NCBI GenBank assembly: GCA_905233685.1
Contig: CAJOEZ010000006.1
Location: forward strand, 62,001-126,000
DNA length: 64,000 nt
From: an uncultured Bacteroidales bacterium
GTDB lineage: Bacteria; Bacteroidota; Bacteroidia; Bacteroidales; F082
Direction of reading: 5' to 3'
Shown: in pieces, positions 48,354 through 57,397 of the stretch
Layout of the letters: each line of letters opens with the position of its first letter
Numbering within the stretch: position 1 is the stretch's first letter
Translations under genes and position numbers: made by a program
Notes under the pieces: model-generated
Told to the model about the DNA's origin: nothing
The model's input: the letters and a program-made list of their open reading frames with translations, nothing else
Database searches by the model: none

Positions 48354-50291
48354 TCATTGGTCGGCTGCTTTTTTCATTTCGTCAATTTTGTCTTGCATGG
48401 TTTTTATTACGGGATGGTCTTGGGAAACGAGTTTCGAATATATCTTTTTCCCTTTTTCTGCGTACTCGATGGCTAACTTCAGGTCGCCCTGTTTCATGTA
48501 TAGGACACCGATGTTGAAGTTTGCAATGGCAATGGTGGTATGCTCCTTGCCGTAGATGCTTTCAAGGATGGGAATCGTTCGGTCCAAGTAATTGGCGGAT
48601 TGGCCGTAATCGCCCATCTTTTGGTAAATGTTGGCGATGTTGTTGTAGGAATACGCTATGGCAAGGTTGTCGTCGCTGCCAAAAACCACCCTGTCGATTT
48701 CCATGGCATTTTGGGCGTTTTCCAATGCCAAAGGATAGTCTCCCTTTTCGACATAATCTTGACCCAAGTTGTTGTAACATGTGGAGACCGCCATGTGATT
48801 ACGTCCATAGTTCTTTAGGTAGATGCTTAAGGCCTCTTGATGATAGGAGATGGCTCCATCATAGTTTTTTTGGCTGAAACAAACCTGCCCCTTGTTGTTG
48901 TAGATGCTTGCCATGTGGGGACTGTCGTTGTCACACGATTTGGAATAAACGTCAAGCGCCTTGTTGAACCATTCAAGGGCTGCGTCATACTCTCCCATTT
49001 TCTTGTATAGCAACCCGATATTGTTATAGGATTGGCCTAAGCGTTGGTCTGTGGAATCCAAGACGGTTTTCCTTATCGTCAGCGCTTTCTGGTAATGGTT
49101 AAGGGCTTCCTCGTAGTTGTCCAAATCGTCATACAACGAACCGAGGTCGTTGTATAGGTCAGCGATGTCCTCATGGCTCTCTCCAAAAAGTAGCGATTCC
49201 AAGGCAAAGGCATCGTTGTAACACCGAAATGCTTGGTCATATTCTCCAATGATCCTGTAAATATGGCCCATGTTGTTGTAAATCTGTCCAATCCATGCGC
49301 AATTCTCCCCGAATTGTTGGATGGTTTGCCTTAAGGCTCTCCGATAATACGACAAGGCTTTATCATAGTCTGAGACGTATTCGTAGATGAATGCGCTTGC
49401 TTCTGTAGTCCAACTTACATTGGTGGTGTCGAGCTCAGCCCTCATTTCTATATAATATGCTGCCGAGTCATTCTCGTGCCGCATCTTGCAAATCTCGAAC
49501 TTGCGGTAACAGTCGTTGGCGAGGTCGTCAAGTTCTTTTTCTAATAAGGTATTGCTTTGGTTCAGATATTCTTTCCTTCTCGTTAGCTTTTTCCGTTCTT
49601 GTGCATTGGAAGCTTCGTGTTGGTGAAGTTTCGCTATCCTGCCGTGTATGTCGCCTTTTGCGTTGAGCATCGAGTCGGCTTTGACGAGGTCGCCCGTAAG
49701 GATTAGGTTGCTGATTTCTCTATCGGACTCATTCATCTGGTCGTAATCCAACTCCGAATAGCGTTTGGCCATGTCGGAGATCAGCTTGTCGTTGTTTTCT
49801 TGGTCAGCGTAAAGCTTTTGCAGCGATTTCCGGTATTCTTCGATGGAAATCTTTTGCTGTTCTTTCAACGATTCAATCTCATCTTCGCGTTGTTGAAGCT
49901 GGTCGGACAATGTGCGTCTGAGTTTCTTTTCGGCTTCTATTCTGTCTTGGAGTTGTTGGCCCGGCGTCTCCATTACGAGGTAAATCGGGTTGGCGGAAAG
50001 TTTGTAGGTCTTGGAGAGCGCGTCCATGTCTACCAATTGGTAGCCTTTCTTCCTTACCGAGTCCACGCGGAACTGCGCTTCGGGGATGGGGAAGGAGAAC
50101 GCCCCGTCGTCGCTTTGCACGAGCACGGCGGTGCGCCCTTTGATGGAGACTGTAGCCCCTTTAAGGCCTTGGCCAGGGACGTGTTGGCCGTTCACCATGC
50201 GGCCTTTGGTCTTCACATAGCCCTGTTGCGTCTGGGCAAAAGCGAAGAGACTTGATGATAATAAAATACAAATGAGAAATATTCTTTTCAT
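48354..50291 (-). CDS. Secreted CarboxypepD_reg-like / TPR protein (copy 4)
   Basis: Same N-terminal module, diverged TPR array. Confidence 0.88.
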   Translation of the reverse strand: MKRIFLICILLSSSLFAFAQTQQGYVKTKGRMVNGQHVPGQGLKGATVSIKGRTAVLVQSDDGAFSFPIPEAQFRVDSVRKKGYQLVDMDALSKTYKLSANPIYLVMETPGQQLQDRIEAEKKLRRTLSDQLQQREDEIESLKEQQKISIEEYRKSLQKLYADQENNDKLISDMAKRYSELDYDQMNESDREISNLILTGDLVKADSMLNAKGDIHGRIAKLHQHEASNAQERKKLTRRKEYLNQSNTLLEKELDDLANDCYRKFEICKMRHENDSAAYYIEMRAELDTTNVSWTTEASAFIYEYVSDYDKALSYYRRALRQTIQQFGENCAWIGQIYNNMGHIYRIIGEYDQAFRCYNDAFALESLLFGESHEDIADLYNDLGSLYDDLDNYEEALNHYQKALTIRKTVLDSTDQRLGQSYNNIGLLYKKMGEYDAALEWFNKALDVYSKSCDNDSPHMASIYNNKGQVCFSQKNYDGAISYHQEALSIYLKNYGRNHMAVSTCYNNLGQDYVEKGDYPLALENAQNAMEIDRVVFGSDDNLAIAYSYNNIANIYQKMGDYGQSANYLDRTIPILESIYGKEHTTIAIANFNIGVLYMKQGDLKLAIEYAEKGKKIYSKLVSQDHPVIKTMQDKIDEMKKAADQ

Positions 50292-50379
50292 GGTCTCTTA
50301 ATATTAGGAGTGTTAATTATACTCTTGGTGTCAGAAATGCGAAATGTCGACTTGGATGGTGATGAAAGCTCTCATATCT

Positions 50380-52452
50380 CTATTTGTTAACAGAATCTTT
50401 GAGTTTTTGTAGAGCGACTTCAATGTTGTGCTTGGTTTTAATTGTTCTTGGATGGTCCTCACCAAAAGTCGCTTTATTTAGGTCGTAGGCCATTTGATAG
50501 TATTCAAGTGCCTTTGAGGCCTCTCCTTTTTTGTTGTAGACATAGCCTATATTGTTATAACTAATGGCTAAATCTACATTGTCTTCACCCAACACTGCTT
50601 TTTTTATGTTTAGTGATTTCTGGTAATATTCTAAAGCTGTGTCGTAATCTCCCGAGTCTCTATAAAGGGATCCAATATTGTTCAAGTTTATCGAAACGTC
50701 ATGATGGTTTTCCCCATATACTGCTACCCAGATCTTGTATGCCAACAGATAACATTCTAGTGCTTTTTCACTATTGCCCATTTTTTTGTTAACGAAGCCT
50801 ATGTTGTTATAACCATTTGCCACATAAGGATGGCTGGCGCCAAAAATGGATTTGAAGATGCCAACGGATTCTTCATAGTAATTCAAGGCTTTGGCATAGT
50901 CTTGCATGTTGTCGTATACGACACCAATATTGTTGTATAACGTTGCAACTGATGGGTGGTTTTTGCCCAAATTGTCTTCAAAGATTGTCAATGCCTTCTC
51001 ATAATATTCTAATGCTTTTGGATAATCTTCCAAATAATTGTATACATATCCTATATTGTTGTAGCTTGAAGCTACATCTATATTGTTTTCGCCCAATAAC
51101 GCTTGTCTTATTTTTAATGATTTTTCGTAGTAATTCAAAGATGATGCATAGTCACTATACGTGTCATAGACAACACCTAGATTTTGGTAAGATAAAGCCA
51201 CGGAAAGATTATCCTCGCCAAAAATGTGTTTCTTGATGTCCAACGATTTTATGTAATACTCGTACGCTTTGTCTTGGTCTCCTATTTCGATGTAGACAAG
51301 CCCAATATTATTGTAACAGTCAGCTACATTCGTATGACACTCACCAAACAATGACTTCCTAATATTCAAAGATTTTTCATGATATAGTAAGGATTGGCTA
51401 TAATCGCTTAAATCATAATATGTTGTCCCTAGGCAATAATAACTCATCGCAACATCCTCGGATGCATCTCCGTATAATGCCAACGATCGCCTTAATGCTG
51501 TATTGAATATGTCAAGAGTTCTTTTATAATCTGCAAGATATTCTTTAATGAAGATACCAGTGTTGAACAGCCACTCCATATTTGTTGTATCCAATTCGGC
51601 CCTTAATTCCAAATAGTGCGCCGCCGAATCATTCAAATGTCGCATTTTGAAAATCTCAAATTTCCGATAGCAGTCGTTAGCAAGGTCGTCTCGTTCTTTT
51701 AGGGTGAGCGCCTCGCTTTGCTCCAAGGCAGCACCTCGACGGGTGAGTTCCTTATTTTCCTTTGCATAAATGGCTTTGTGCTGTTTGTAAAGAGCCACGC
51801 GTTGATTAATGTCGCCCTTGGATCGGAGCATGGAATCGGCCTTGACGAGTTCTCCATTGAGGATGAGTTCGCTGATTTTTTGGTCGAACTCGTTCAATTG
51901 ATCGTAGTCGATGGTGGAATAGCGTTCCACCATGTCCTTCACCAGCTGTTCATTTTGGTCGGTCTCCTCGTAGAGTTTCTGCAAAGCCTGTCGGTATTCC
52001 TCCTCCGAGATTTTCTGTTGCTCCTTCAAGGCTTCAATCTCATCCTCGCGCTGGTGGAGTTGGTTGGTCAGAGTGCGGCGAATCTTGCGTTCGGCGGCCA
52101 GTTGGTCTTGCAGTTGCTGCTCAGGCGTCTCCATCACGAGATAAATCGGGTTGGCGGAGTGTTTGTAGGTCTTGGAAAGCGCGTCCATGTCTACTAATTG
52201 GTAGCCTTTCTTCCTTACCGAGTCCACGCGGAACTGCGCCTCGGGGATGGGGAAGGAGAACGCTCCGTCGTCGCTTTGCACGAGCACGGCGGTGCGCCCT
52301 TTGATGGTGACTGTAGCCCCTTTAAGGCCTTGGCCAGGGACGTGTTGGCCGTTTACCATGCGGCCTTTGGTTTTCACATAGCCCTGTTGCGTCTGGGCAG
52401 AAAGCATGATGCCGAGCATCAATGCAATGGAGAGGAGATAAAATTTCTTCAT
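50380..52452 (-). CDS. Secreted CarboxypepD_reg-like / TPR protein (copy 5)
   Basis: Same N-terminal module, very close to copy 3; diverged TPR array. Confidence 0.88.
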   Translation of the reverse strand: MKKFYLLSIALMLGIMLSAQTQQGYVKTKGRMVNGQHVPGQGLKGATVTIKGRTAVLVQSDDGAFSFPIPEAQFRVDSVRKKGYQLVDMDALSKTYKHSANPIYLVMETPEQQLQDQLAAERKIRRTLTNQLHQREDEIEALKEQQKISEEEYRQALQKLYEETDQNEQLVKDMVERYSTIDYDQLNEFDQKISELILNGELVKADSMLRSKGDINQRVALYKQHKAIYAKENKELTRRGAALEQSEALTLKERDDLANDCYRKFEIFKMRHLNDSAAHYLELRAELDTTNMEWLFNTGIFIKEYLADYKRTLDIFNTALRRSLALYGDASEDVAMSYYCLGTTYYDLSDYSQSLLYHEKSLNIRKSLFGECHTNVADCYNNIGLVYIEIGDQDKAYEYYIKSLDIKKHIFGEDNLSVALSYQNLGVVYDTYSDYASSLNYYEKSLKIRQALLGENNIDVASSYNNIGYVYNYLEDYPKALEYYEKALTIFEDNLGKNHPSVATLYNNIGVVYDNMQDYAKALNYYEESVGIFKSIFGASHPYVANGYNNIGFVNKKMGNSEKALECYLLAYKIWVAVYGENHHDVSINLNNIGSLYRDSGDYDTALEYYQKSLNIKKAVLGEDNVDLAISYNNIGYVYNKKGEASKALEYYQMAYDLNKATFGEDHPRTIKTKHNIEVALQKLKDSVNK

Positions 52453-52467
52453 ATTTCTTTTTTTTCA

Positions 52468-53604
52468 TTATTCTTTTTCGATAGCAAACCCTTCGCAACA
52501 AGGCATGGTAAGAATATCTTTTGCCAAAGGGAAGGGCGCTGTAACTTGATAGGTGGTTTTTTGGCCTTCCAAAGGTATGGTAAACGCAACACGACCGCAA
52601 GAGTCGGTAACACATGCAATTCCATCAACTTGAATCGGGGTGTTGGCAATGGGGGTCTCTGTACGCCAATCCCAAAGGATGAAGACGATGTCTCCGTATA
52701 CTATAGGGTTGCGATACAAATCTATTGTCATGGAAGGGGCAATGGTCATGGTGGTGTCGACGTTAAGGAAGTCGCTGCAACTCACCGACATCTGTACAGG
52801 TTTGCCCCAAAACTCATGTGGTATATTGCTGAAAACAACACAAGTGTCTAATGATCGGACAGTGTCAACGAAAGGTTTGGTTTCATGGTCAAGGCGCAAG
52901 GTCACTACTGCGTTTTTCAACGGCGGCAGGCTGTCGTTGTGTACCGAAGCCTCGTTGAGCCGCACCTCCACGTCGAATGGCTGACTCATGCGTCCAACGG
53001 CCACCAATGCGGCCACCACAGCCAAGCAGCCCACCGTCCATGCCACGGCCTTCTTGACGAGCTGCCTCCTATGCCGCTGCCAGATGGCGTCGTACTCCAC
53101 GCCGAGCAGCTTCGAGATGAGCTGCACATAGGCCCGCTCTTTGTTGAGCCACGGCCAGCGGTAGATTTTCTCGTGGATGTTGGCTCCAAGGATTTCGGGC
53201 AGCCCTAATTGTTCGATGATGGGATTGAAGCACTCCGTCGCGGGGTCGCCGCTGTGGGGCTTGCCTTTCACGATGAAGAAATGGATGTTCTTGGTGCGCC
53301 CGAGGCTGTGGAAATACTCGATCTCCTTGCCCACCCATGCCGACTTGGCCGAGTTGGGCGAGCAGATGACGATGAGGTGACGAGAGTTGCGCAGGTGCCC
53401 CTGAAGCTCTTCGTTGAGGTCGCCCGGCTGGATGTCGGTAGGGGCGAAGTACACGGGCTTCATCGGCTTGCGCTCCCATCCACGCTCGCTGCACAGCGTG
53501 GCGGGCATGCGGTAGTGCTCCAGCTTCTTTTGGAGCCGCTTGCCCCATATCGTGTCCTTCGAGCTGTAGCTGATGAAGGCGAAATGCTTGAACGGCGCTG
53601 TCAT
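52468..53604 (-). CDS. Membrane TIR protein, paralogue 2
   Basis: 'FAFISYSSKDTIWGKRLQKKLEHYRMPATLCSE..LIVICSPNSAKSAWVGKEI'; TM; diverged extracytoplasmic domain. Confidence 0.83.
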   Translation of the reverse strand: MTAPFKHFAFISYSSKDTIWGKRLQKKLEHYRMPATLCSERGWERKPMKPVYFAPTDIQPGDLNEELQGHLRNSRHLIVICSPNSAKSAWVGKEIEYFHSLGRTKNIHFFIVKGKPHSGDPATECFNPIIEQLGLPEILGANIHEKIYRWPWLNKERAYVQLISKLLGVEYDAIWQRHRRQLVKKAVAWTVGCLAVVAALVAVGRMSQPFDVEVRLNEASVHNDSLPPLKNAVVTLRLDHETKPFVDTVRSLDTCVVFSNIPHEFWGKPVQMSVSCSDFLNVDTTMTIAPSMTIDLYRNPIVYGDIVFILWDWRTETPIANTPIQVDGIACVTDSCGRVAFTIPLEGQKTTYQVTAPFPLAKDILTMPCCEGFAIEKE

Positions 53605-54737
53605 TGTTTCTCTGTTTTTTTGAGAATCTCAGGGATGGCGAGCACCAAGAAACTGTCGTATTTCAGGTTGTAAGGATTGATGCGCCTTAGGTCGGCGTAG
53701 GAACATAGGTCGATATGGGCTGGATTGTCCCAAGGATTCGAGTCGTCCGTGAGGTTCGACTTCCATTTCTTCAGCGCTTTCCGATACTGCCGCCTGCGCT
53801 CGCTGTCGGTGAATAGCGTCTCGTCCTTATAATGCTCCTCTTCGTTCAGCGGACGGTAGCCCATGATGAGTTTCTCCACCACCCAACGTGCGTGTTCGCT
53901 CTTCGACAGGATTTCGTTGTGCATCGCCCAAAGGTCTTTCTGTTTCTTTTTTGTGCGGCAGGCTTCAATCGCTTTTTGCTTCGGCTTGAAGCAATCGGCG
54001 CAAAAGAGGTTGGAGAGGCTCTCTTTGACGGTGTTCGGGTCGGTCCAGTCGCCTTTTTCGGTCATCTTGGTCGGTTTTGCCGACAGTTTTTTGTGTTGGT
54101 AGACGTTCAAGGCCATCGCATATCGCCTGGCGCTATGGATGTCTTCCGCCGGCAAGTTGTCGAATACGGAACCCAAATCATACATTCGGCTGGCGTATAC
54201 GGCCTTGAGGGTGTCGATCTTGAAAATGTCGTCTGGATGACTCGCGTCGCAGAATCGGTTTACGTCCTCTTCCGTGAAGGTGAACTGGCAGGGCTTGTCG
54301 TATTTGTCAACGATGTGAAGCTCAAGGTCTACGCCGACGAGGGGGATGTCCGGCGCTGCACTTTCACCACGGATGAAATCCTTGCCGTAGACGGGCAGGT
54401 TGTAGAGGTATTCCTCTTTTTTGAGTTCTTCCTTGATGGACGGACGGGTGGTTACAAGGGTGATTTCCGTCCGGTTCTTCTTGTCGTCGGTCTCGGCTTC
54501 CTCGTCGTAATTGACGTAGTGGGCCGAAAGGGCCACCTGCCTGACGACGGAGAGCATCAGGGGCGTGTCGCCTTTGACCACCACGTGCAGGTGTCCGGCT
54601 TCGTTGGGTTTGAAAACGACGTTCTCGAGTCGGTCCAAGACGTAGGCGCGGGCCTTGTACCAGTTGTCGACGGTCTCCTTCGGGAAGGGGCTGCCATCTT
54701 TTTTCCTCAAATACTCAAACGGTTGTTCTTTATCCAT
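53601..54737 (-). CDS. RyR-domain protein 2 with degenerate Rossmann-like N-terminus
   Basis: 'LSKSEHARWVVEKLIMGYRPLNEEEHYKDE...HIDLCSYADLRRINPYNLKYDSFLVLAIPEIL'; 'LHVVVKGDTPLMLSVVRQVAL..RTEITLVTT'. Confidence 0.7.
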   Translation of the reverse strand: MDKEQPFEYLRKKDGSPFPKETVDNWYKARAYVLDRLENVVFKPNEAGHLHVVVKGDTPLMLSVVRQVALSAHYVNYDEEAETDDKKNRTEITLVTTRPSIKEELKKEEYLYNLPVYGKDFIRGESAAPDIPLVGVDLELHIVDKYDKPCQFTFTEEDVNRFCDASHPDDIFKIDTLKAVYASRMYDLGSVFDNLPAEDIHSARRYAMALNVYQHKKLSAKPTKMTEKGDWTDPNTVKESLSNLFCADCFKPKQKAIEACRTKKKQKDLWAMHNEILSKSEHARWVVEKLIMGYRPLNEEEHYKDETLFTDSERRRQYRKALKKWKSNLTDDSNPWDNPAHIDLCSYADLRRINPYNLKYDSFLVLAIPEILKKTEKQ

Positions 54738-55863
54738 GATGTGCCTCCTTTCCATAGGTTGCTGGTGTTTCTGTGAGATGGACGTTCTTGTTGCGGGCGT
54801 CGTAGGCCGACGGGCTTTGGTAGAGGCGCAACCCGAACCATTCCAACGATTCGATGACGTGCTCCATGATTTGCGACTGTTCCCATTCGAAGGCCGCTAA
54901 GCTGTCGCAGATGATGAAGGCATAAATTTGAAGCGGCAAGCCTTCTTTGCTTTGCTCCCTCCAGCGCACGATGAGTCGCGGGAGCTGTGAGACGCGTGGG
55001 TGGTTCATCAGCCAATGGAACAGATACAGGCGGTACACCTGCGAGTTAAGCATGCCTTCCCCGATGTCGTTTTCCGACAGATGTAGCTTGATTCCGTGGG
55101 CTTGTTCGACGGCTTCGATGTCTTCCTTGGTGAAGAGGCGGAACCGGCTCGTGTCGAAGATAAAGGTGTTGAGCATCTGTCGGCCATAGGTCTTCCCCTC
55201 CGACATTTTCTGAAGGTTGATGAAGTGGTCTTCTTGCAGGGCGCTGATGGGTAGGGTCGACGTGGTGGTGTCCCAGTTGTAAACGGTCACGGTGGTGAGC
55301 GAGATTCTTTTCACTTCGCCGTCCACATTGTATTTGGGCACTTGAATCCAATCGTCGATGGCCAATAGATGATGGTGCCGTAGATGGATAAACGCCACCG
55401 CTCCTTTGACCCTGTCCTGAAAAATCCAAGCCAACAAGCCTCCAATGATGGCGAATGGAATGTCGTTCTTGCTTTCTTTTTGTATGTGGAAAATCAGTAT
55501 CGTTCCGATGATCCAAAGGCCGATGGCCACAAGGATGAGCAACTGGAATCTCGTGATGCCTAACTCGTCCTTTCGCAGGCTGCAGATGTCGGTCAAGGTG
55601 TTGCACACGCCGAAAACGAGGGCGAGCAGAAGCGTCTGGAAGGCGAACCAATACCAAGAGCTTCCTATGGCTTTCGAAACAAAATCATGCAGTTTTGGTA
55701 GGGATTCACATGTCTGCTGGTCTCGAAACGACATCGCCCAAAGGGTTAGCATGGCAAGAATCAGCAGCAGCGTGACGATCCGCCACCATCTTTTTGCCAT
55801 CGCTCCCAAAATCTGCGTCAACCGACAATCGGAGGACAACCATCTTTTGCTTAATTTATTCAT
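54730..55863 (-). CDS. MscS-family mechanosensitive-type channel
   Basis: Several TM helices then 'HHLLAIDDWIQVPKYNVDGEVKRISLTTVTVYNWDTTTSTLPISALQEDHFINLQKM'. Confidence 0.87.
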   Translation of the reverse strand: MNKLSKRWLSSDCRLTQILGAMAKRWWRIVTLLLILAMLTLWAMSFRDQQTCESLPKLHDFVSKAIGSSWYWFAFQTLLLALVFGVCNTLTDICSLRKDELGITRFQLLILVAIGLWIIGTILIFHIQKESKNDIPFAIIGGLLAWIFQDRVKGAVAFIHLRHHHLLAIDDWIQVPKYNVDGEVKRISLTTVTVYNWDTTTSTLPISALQEDHFINLQKMSEGKTYGRQMLNTFIFDTSRFRLFTKEDIEAVEQAHGIKLHLSENDIGEGMLNSQVYRLYLFHWLMNHPRVSQLPRLIVRWREQSKEGLPLQIYAFIICDSLAAFEWEQSQIMEHVIESLEWFGLRLYQSPSAYDARNKNVHLTETPATYGKEAHHG

Positions 55864-55928
55864 TTGTTCGTTGTGTTATAGTGTTTGTGTTCACTTTTCC
55901 ATTCTCCATCCCGGCTTGACGGCGGCTT

Positions 55929-57182
55929 TCAATTACCTAAAGCTTGGTCGATTTCCTCTCCTTTTTGAATAAGCTCGTCAATCTGTTCTTGCATGGCGTC
56001 CAACTCCGCGTCCTCAATTTCTATTATCCGTTGCTGTTTTTTAATCTCTTGGCTCGCTTTCTCCGCCGCCATGTTGGTCAATCGCTCATATTCTTTGTCC
56101 GAAAGCCCAAGCCCTGTTTGCGGCATATTGGTCCATTCGGGAGACAGTTGGTAGAATCTCTCATGGGTGCTCTCTGGAAGATGTGTGAGCGTCGAGAGGT
56201 ACTGGTAGTAATACATCTCCACACTGGCGCGGTTGACGGCTCTGTTTACCTTTGCATTATTGACCACAGGAAGGCTGTAATTCCCTTCCTCAATCACCTC
56301 GCGATAATAATTGAAGGAGTTGTTCAATTCTTCAAAGCAGCTTTCGGTATACATGTCAAACAGCAGGAGGTCGAGGGCTGGAACGCCATGAAGCGCGAAA
56401 ATGGGCAGGTGGAACTTCGATACTTCTATCTTGTTCTGCTGCATGGTTTTCAGCAAGGTGTTCGATTCCTTCTCCAACTTGGTCAATACCTTCAGGAACG
56501 TGGCGATAGCATCTTGCTGCCCTTCCTCATCAACGGCTTCCTTATAGTCGACAAGGTATTGTTCCCATTCTTGGTAGCCTTGCTGGTCGATTTCGTCAAA
56601 CTCACGCATCTCTTCGGTGCGCAGCAGGAGGCTGTCGGCCAGTTTTTGGGCTACCGGCTTGTAGGTGATATAACCTATGAGCAGGATGACGGCGATGACA
56701 GCAGCGGCGATACACAAACCTTTGACCCATCGTTTTCTTTTGCGGAAATACGCCTGACTTTTCAGGTATCCTTGCAACTTTTGGATTTGCATGTCGAAAT
56801 AGACGTCAGGCATAGGGGCCAGCGACTGGTATAGGCACAGTTCCTCCATGCCTTCGGGCATCGGGTCGGGCCACTCGAAGCCCGCCAGCATGATGGGGAT
56901 GATGTTTTTGTCGTTCTCCATGGCGCACATCACCTCACGACGTACCCAGTCGTCCGGGTTCACACAACGGTCGAGGGCACCGGGCGGCAACACCACAATG
57001 AAGTCCTTGCAGTTTTTGATCACCGCAAGCAGCTGTTCGTTAAACTTTCCCGAATTGAGGGCTTCTACATCGATGAACACACGATAACCCAAGGCTTTCA
57101 ATCTCGTGCTGATGAGGTTCGCTTGGTTGAAACTCTCGCGTCTGTAGCTAATGAAAATGTCGTATTCTGTTCTTTTGCCCAT
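55929..57182 (-). CDS. SARM1-like TIR domain protein with TM helix and C-terminal coiled coil
   Basis: 'YDIFISYRRESFNQANLISTRLKALGYRVFIDVEALNSGKFNEQLLAVIKNCKDFIVVLPPGALDRCVNPDDWVRREVMCAMENDKNIIPIMLAGFEWPDPMPEGMEEL'; TM 'GLCIAAAVIAVILLIGYI'. Confidence 0.88.
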   Translation of the reverse strand: MGKRTEYDIFISYRRESFNQANLISTRLKALGYRVFIDVEALNSGKFNEQLLAVIKNCKDFIVVLPPGALDRCVNPDDWVRREVMCAMENDKNIIPIMLAGFEWPDPMPEGMEELCLYQSLAPMPDVYFDMQIQKLQGYLKSQAYFRKRKRWVKGLCIAAAVIAVILLIGYITYKPVAQKLADSLLLRTEEMREFDEIDQQGYQEWEQYLVDYKEAVDEEGQQDAIATFLKVLTKLEKESNTLLKTMQQNKIEVSKFHLPIFALHGVPALDLLLFDMYTESCFEELNNSFNYYREVIEEGNYSLPVVNNAKVNRAVNRASVEMYYYQYLSTLTHLPESTHERFYQLSPEWTNMPQTGLGLSDKEYERLTNMAAEKASQEIKKQQRIIEIEDAELDAMQEQIDELIQKGEEIDQALGN

Positions 57183-57308
57183 AGGTGTTTCCCTTTATTC
57201 TGGCACTCTAAAAGTCTGCTCTTCCAACATCGGCATCCTTGTTTGTTAAGTGCCATTGTTTCAATGTTTTATTGTTAAATTCTTTCGATTTGACCAATGT
57301 TTATTGCG

Positions 57309-57317
57309 GCAAATTTA
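57309..57317 (-). promoter_or_regulatory. Possible -7 element TAAATTTGC upstream of the supercluster's first gene
   Basis: Minus-strand TAnnTTTGC in the divergent intergenic region. Confidence 0.3.
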
Positions 57318-57361
57318 TGAAAAATCCATTGCGGATACGAAACACCTTCCAAACTTTTTCC

Positions 57362-57370
57362 TATTTTTGC
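57362..57370 (+). promoter_or_regulatory. -7 element TATTTTTGC upstream of the DUF5606 gene
   Basis: TAnnTTTGC 28 nt before ATG 57398. Confidence 0.5.
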
Positions 57371-57397
57371 AGCCGTTTTTGAAAAAAAGATTGAACT

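Noticed and set aside
53832-54776. Plus-strand 314-aa ORF opposite RyR protein 2
   Set aside because: Antisense shadow; the minus-strand frame has the RyR-type motif and operonic overlaps
26975-57182. Island as a recently integrated mobile element (ICE/prophage)
   Set aside because: No integrase, transposase, relaxase, tRNA target or att-like direct repeats seen at either boundary
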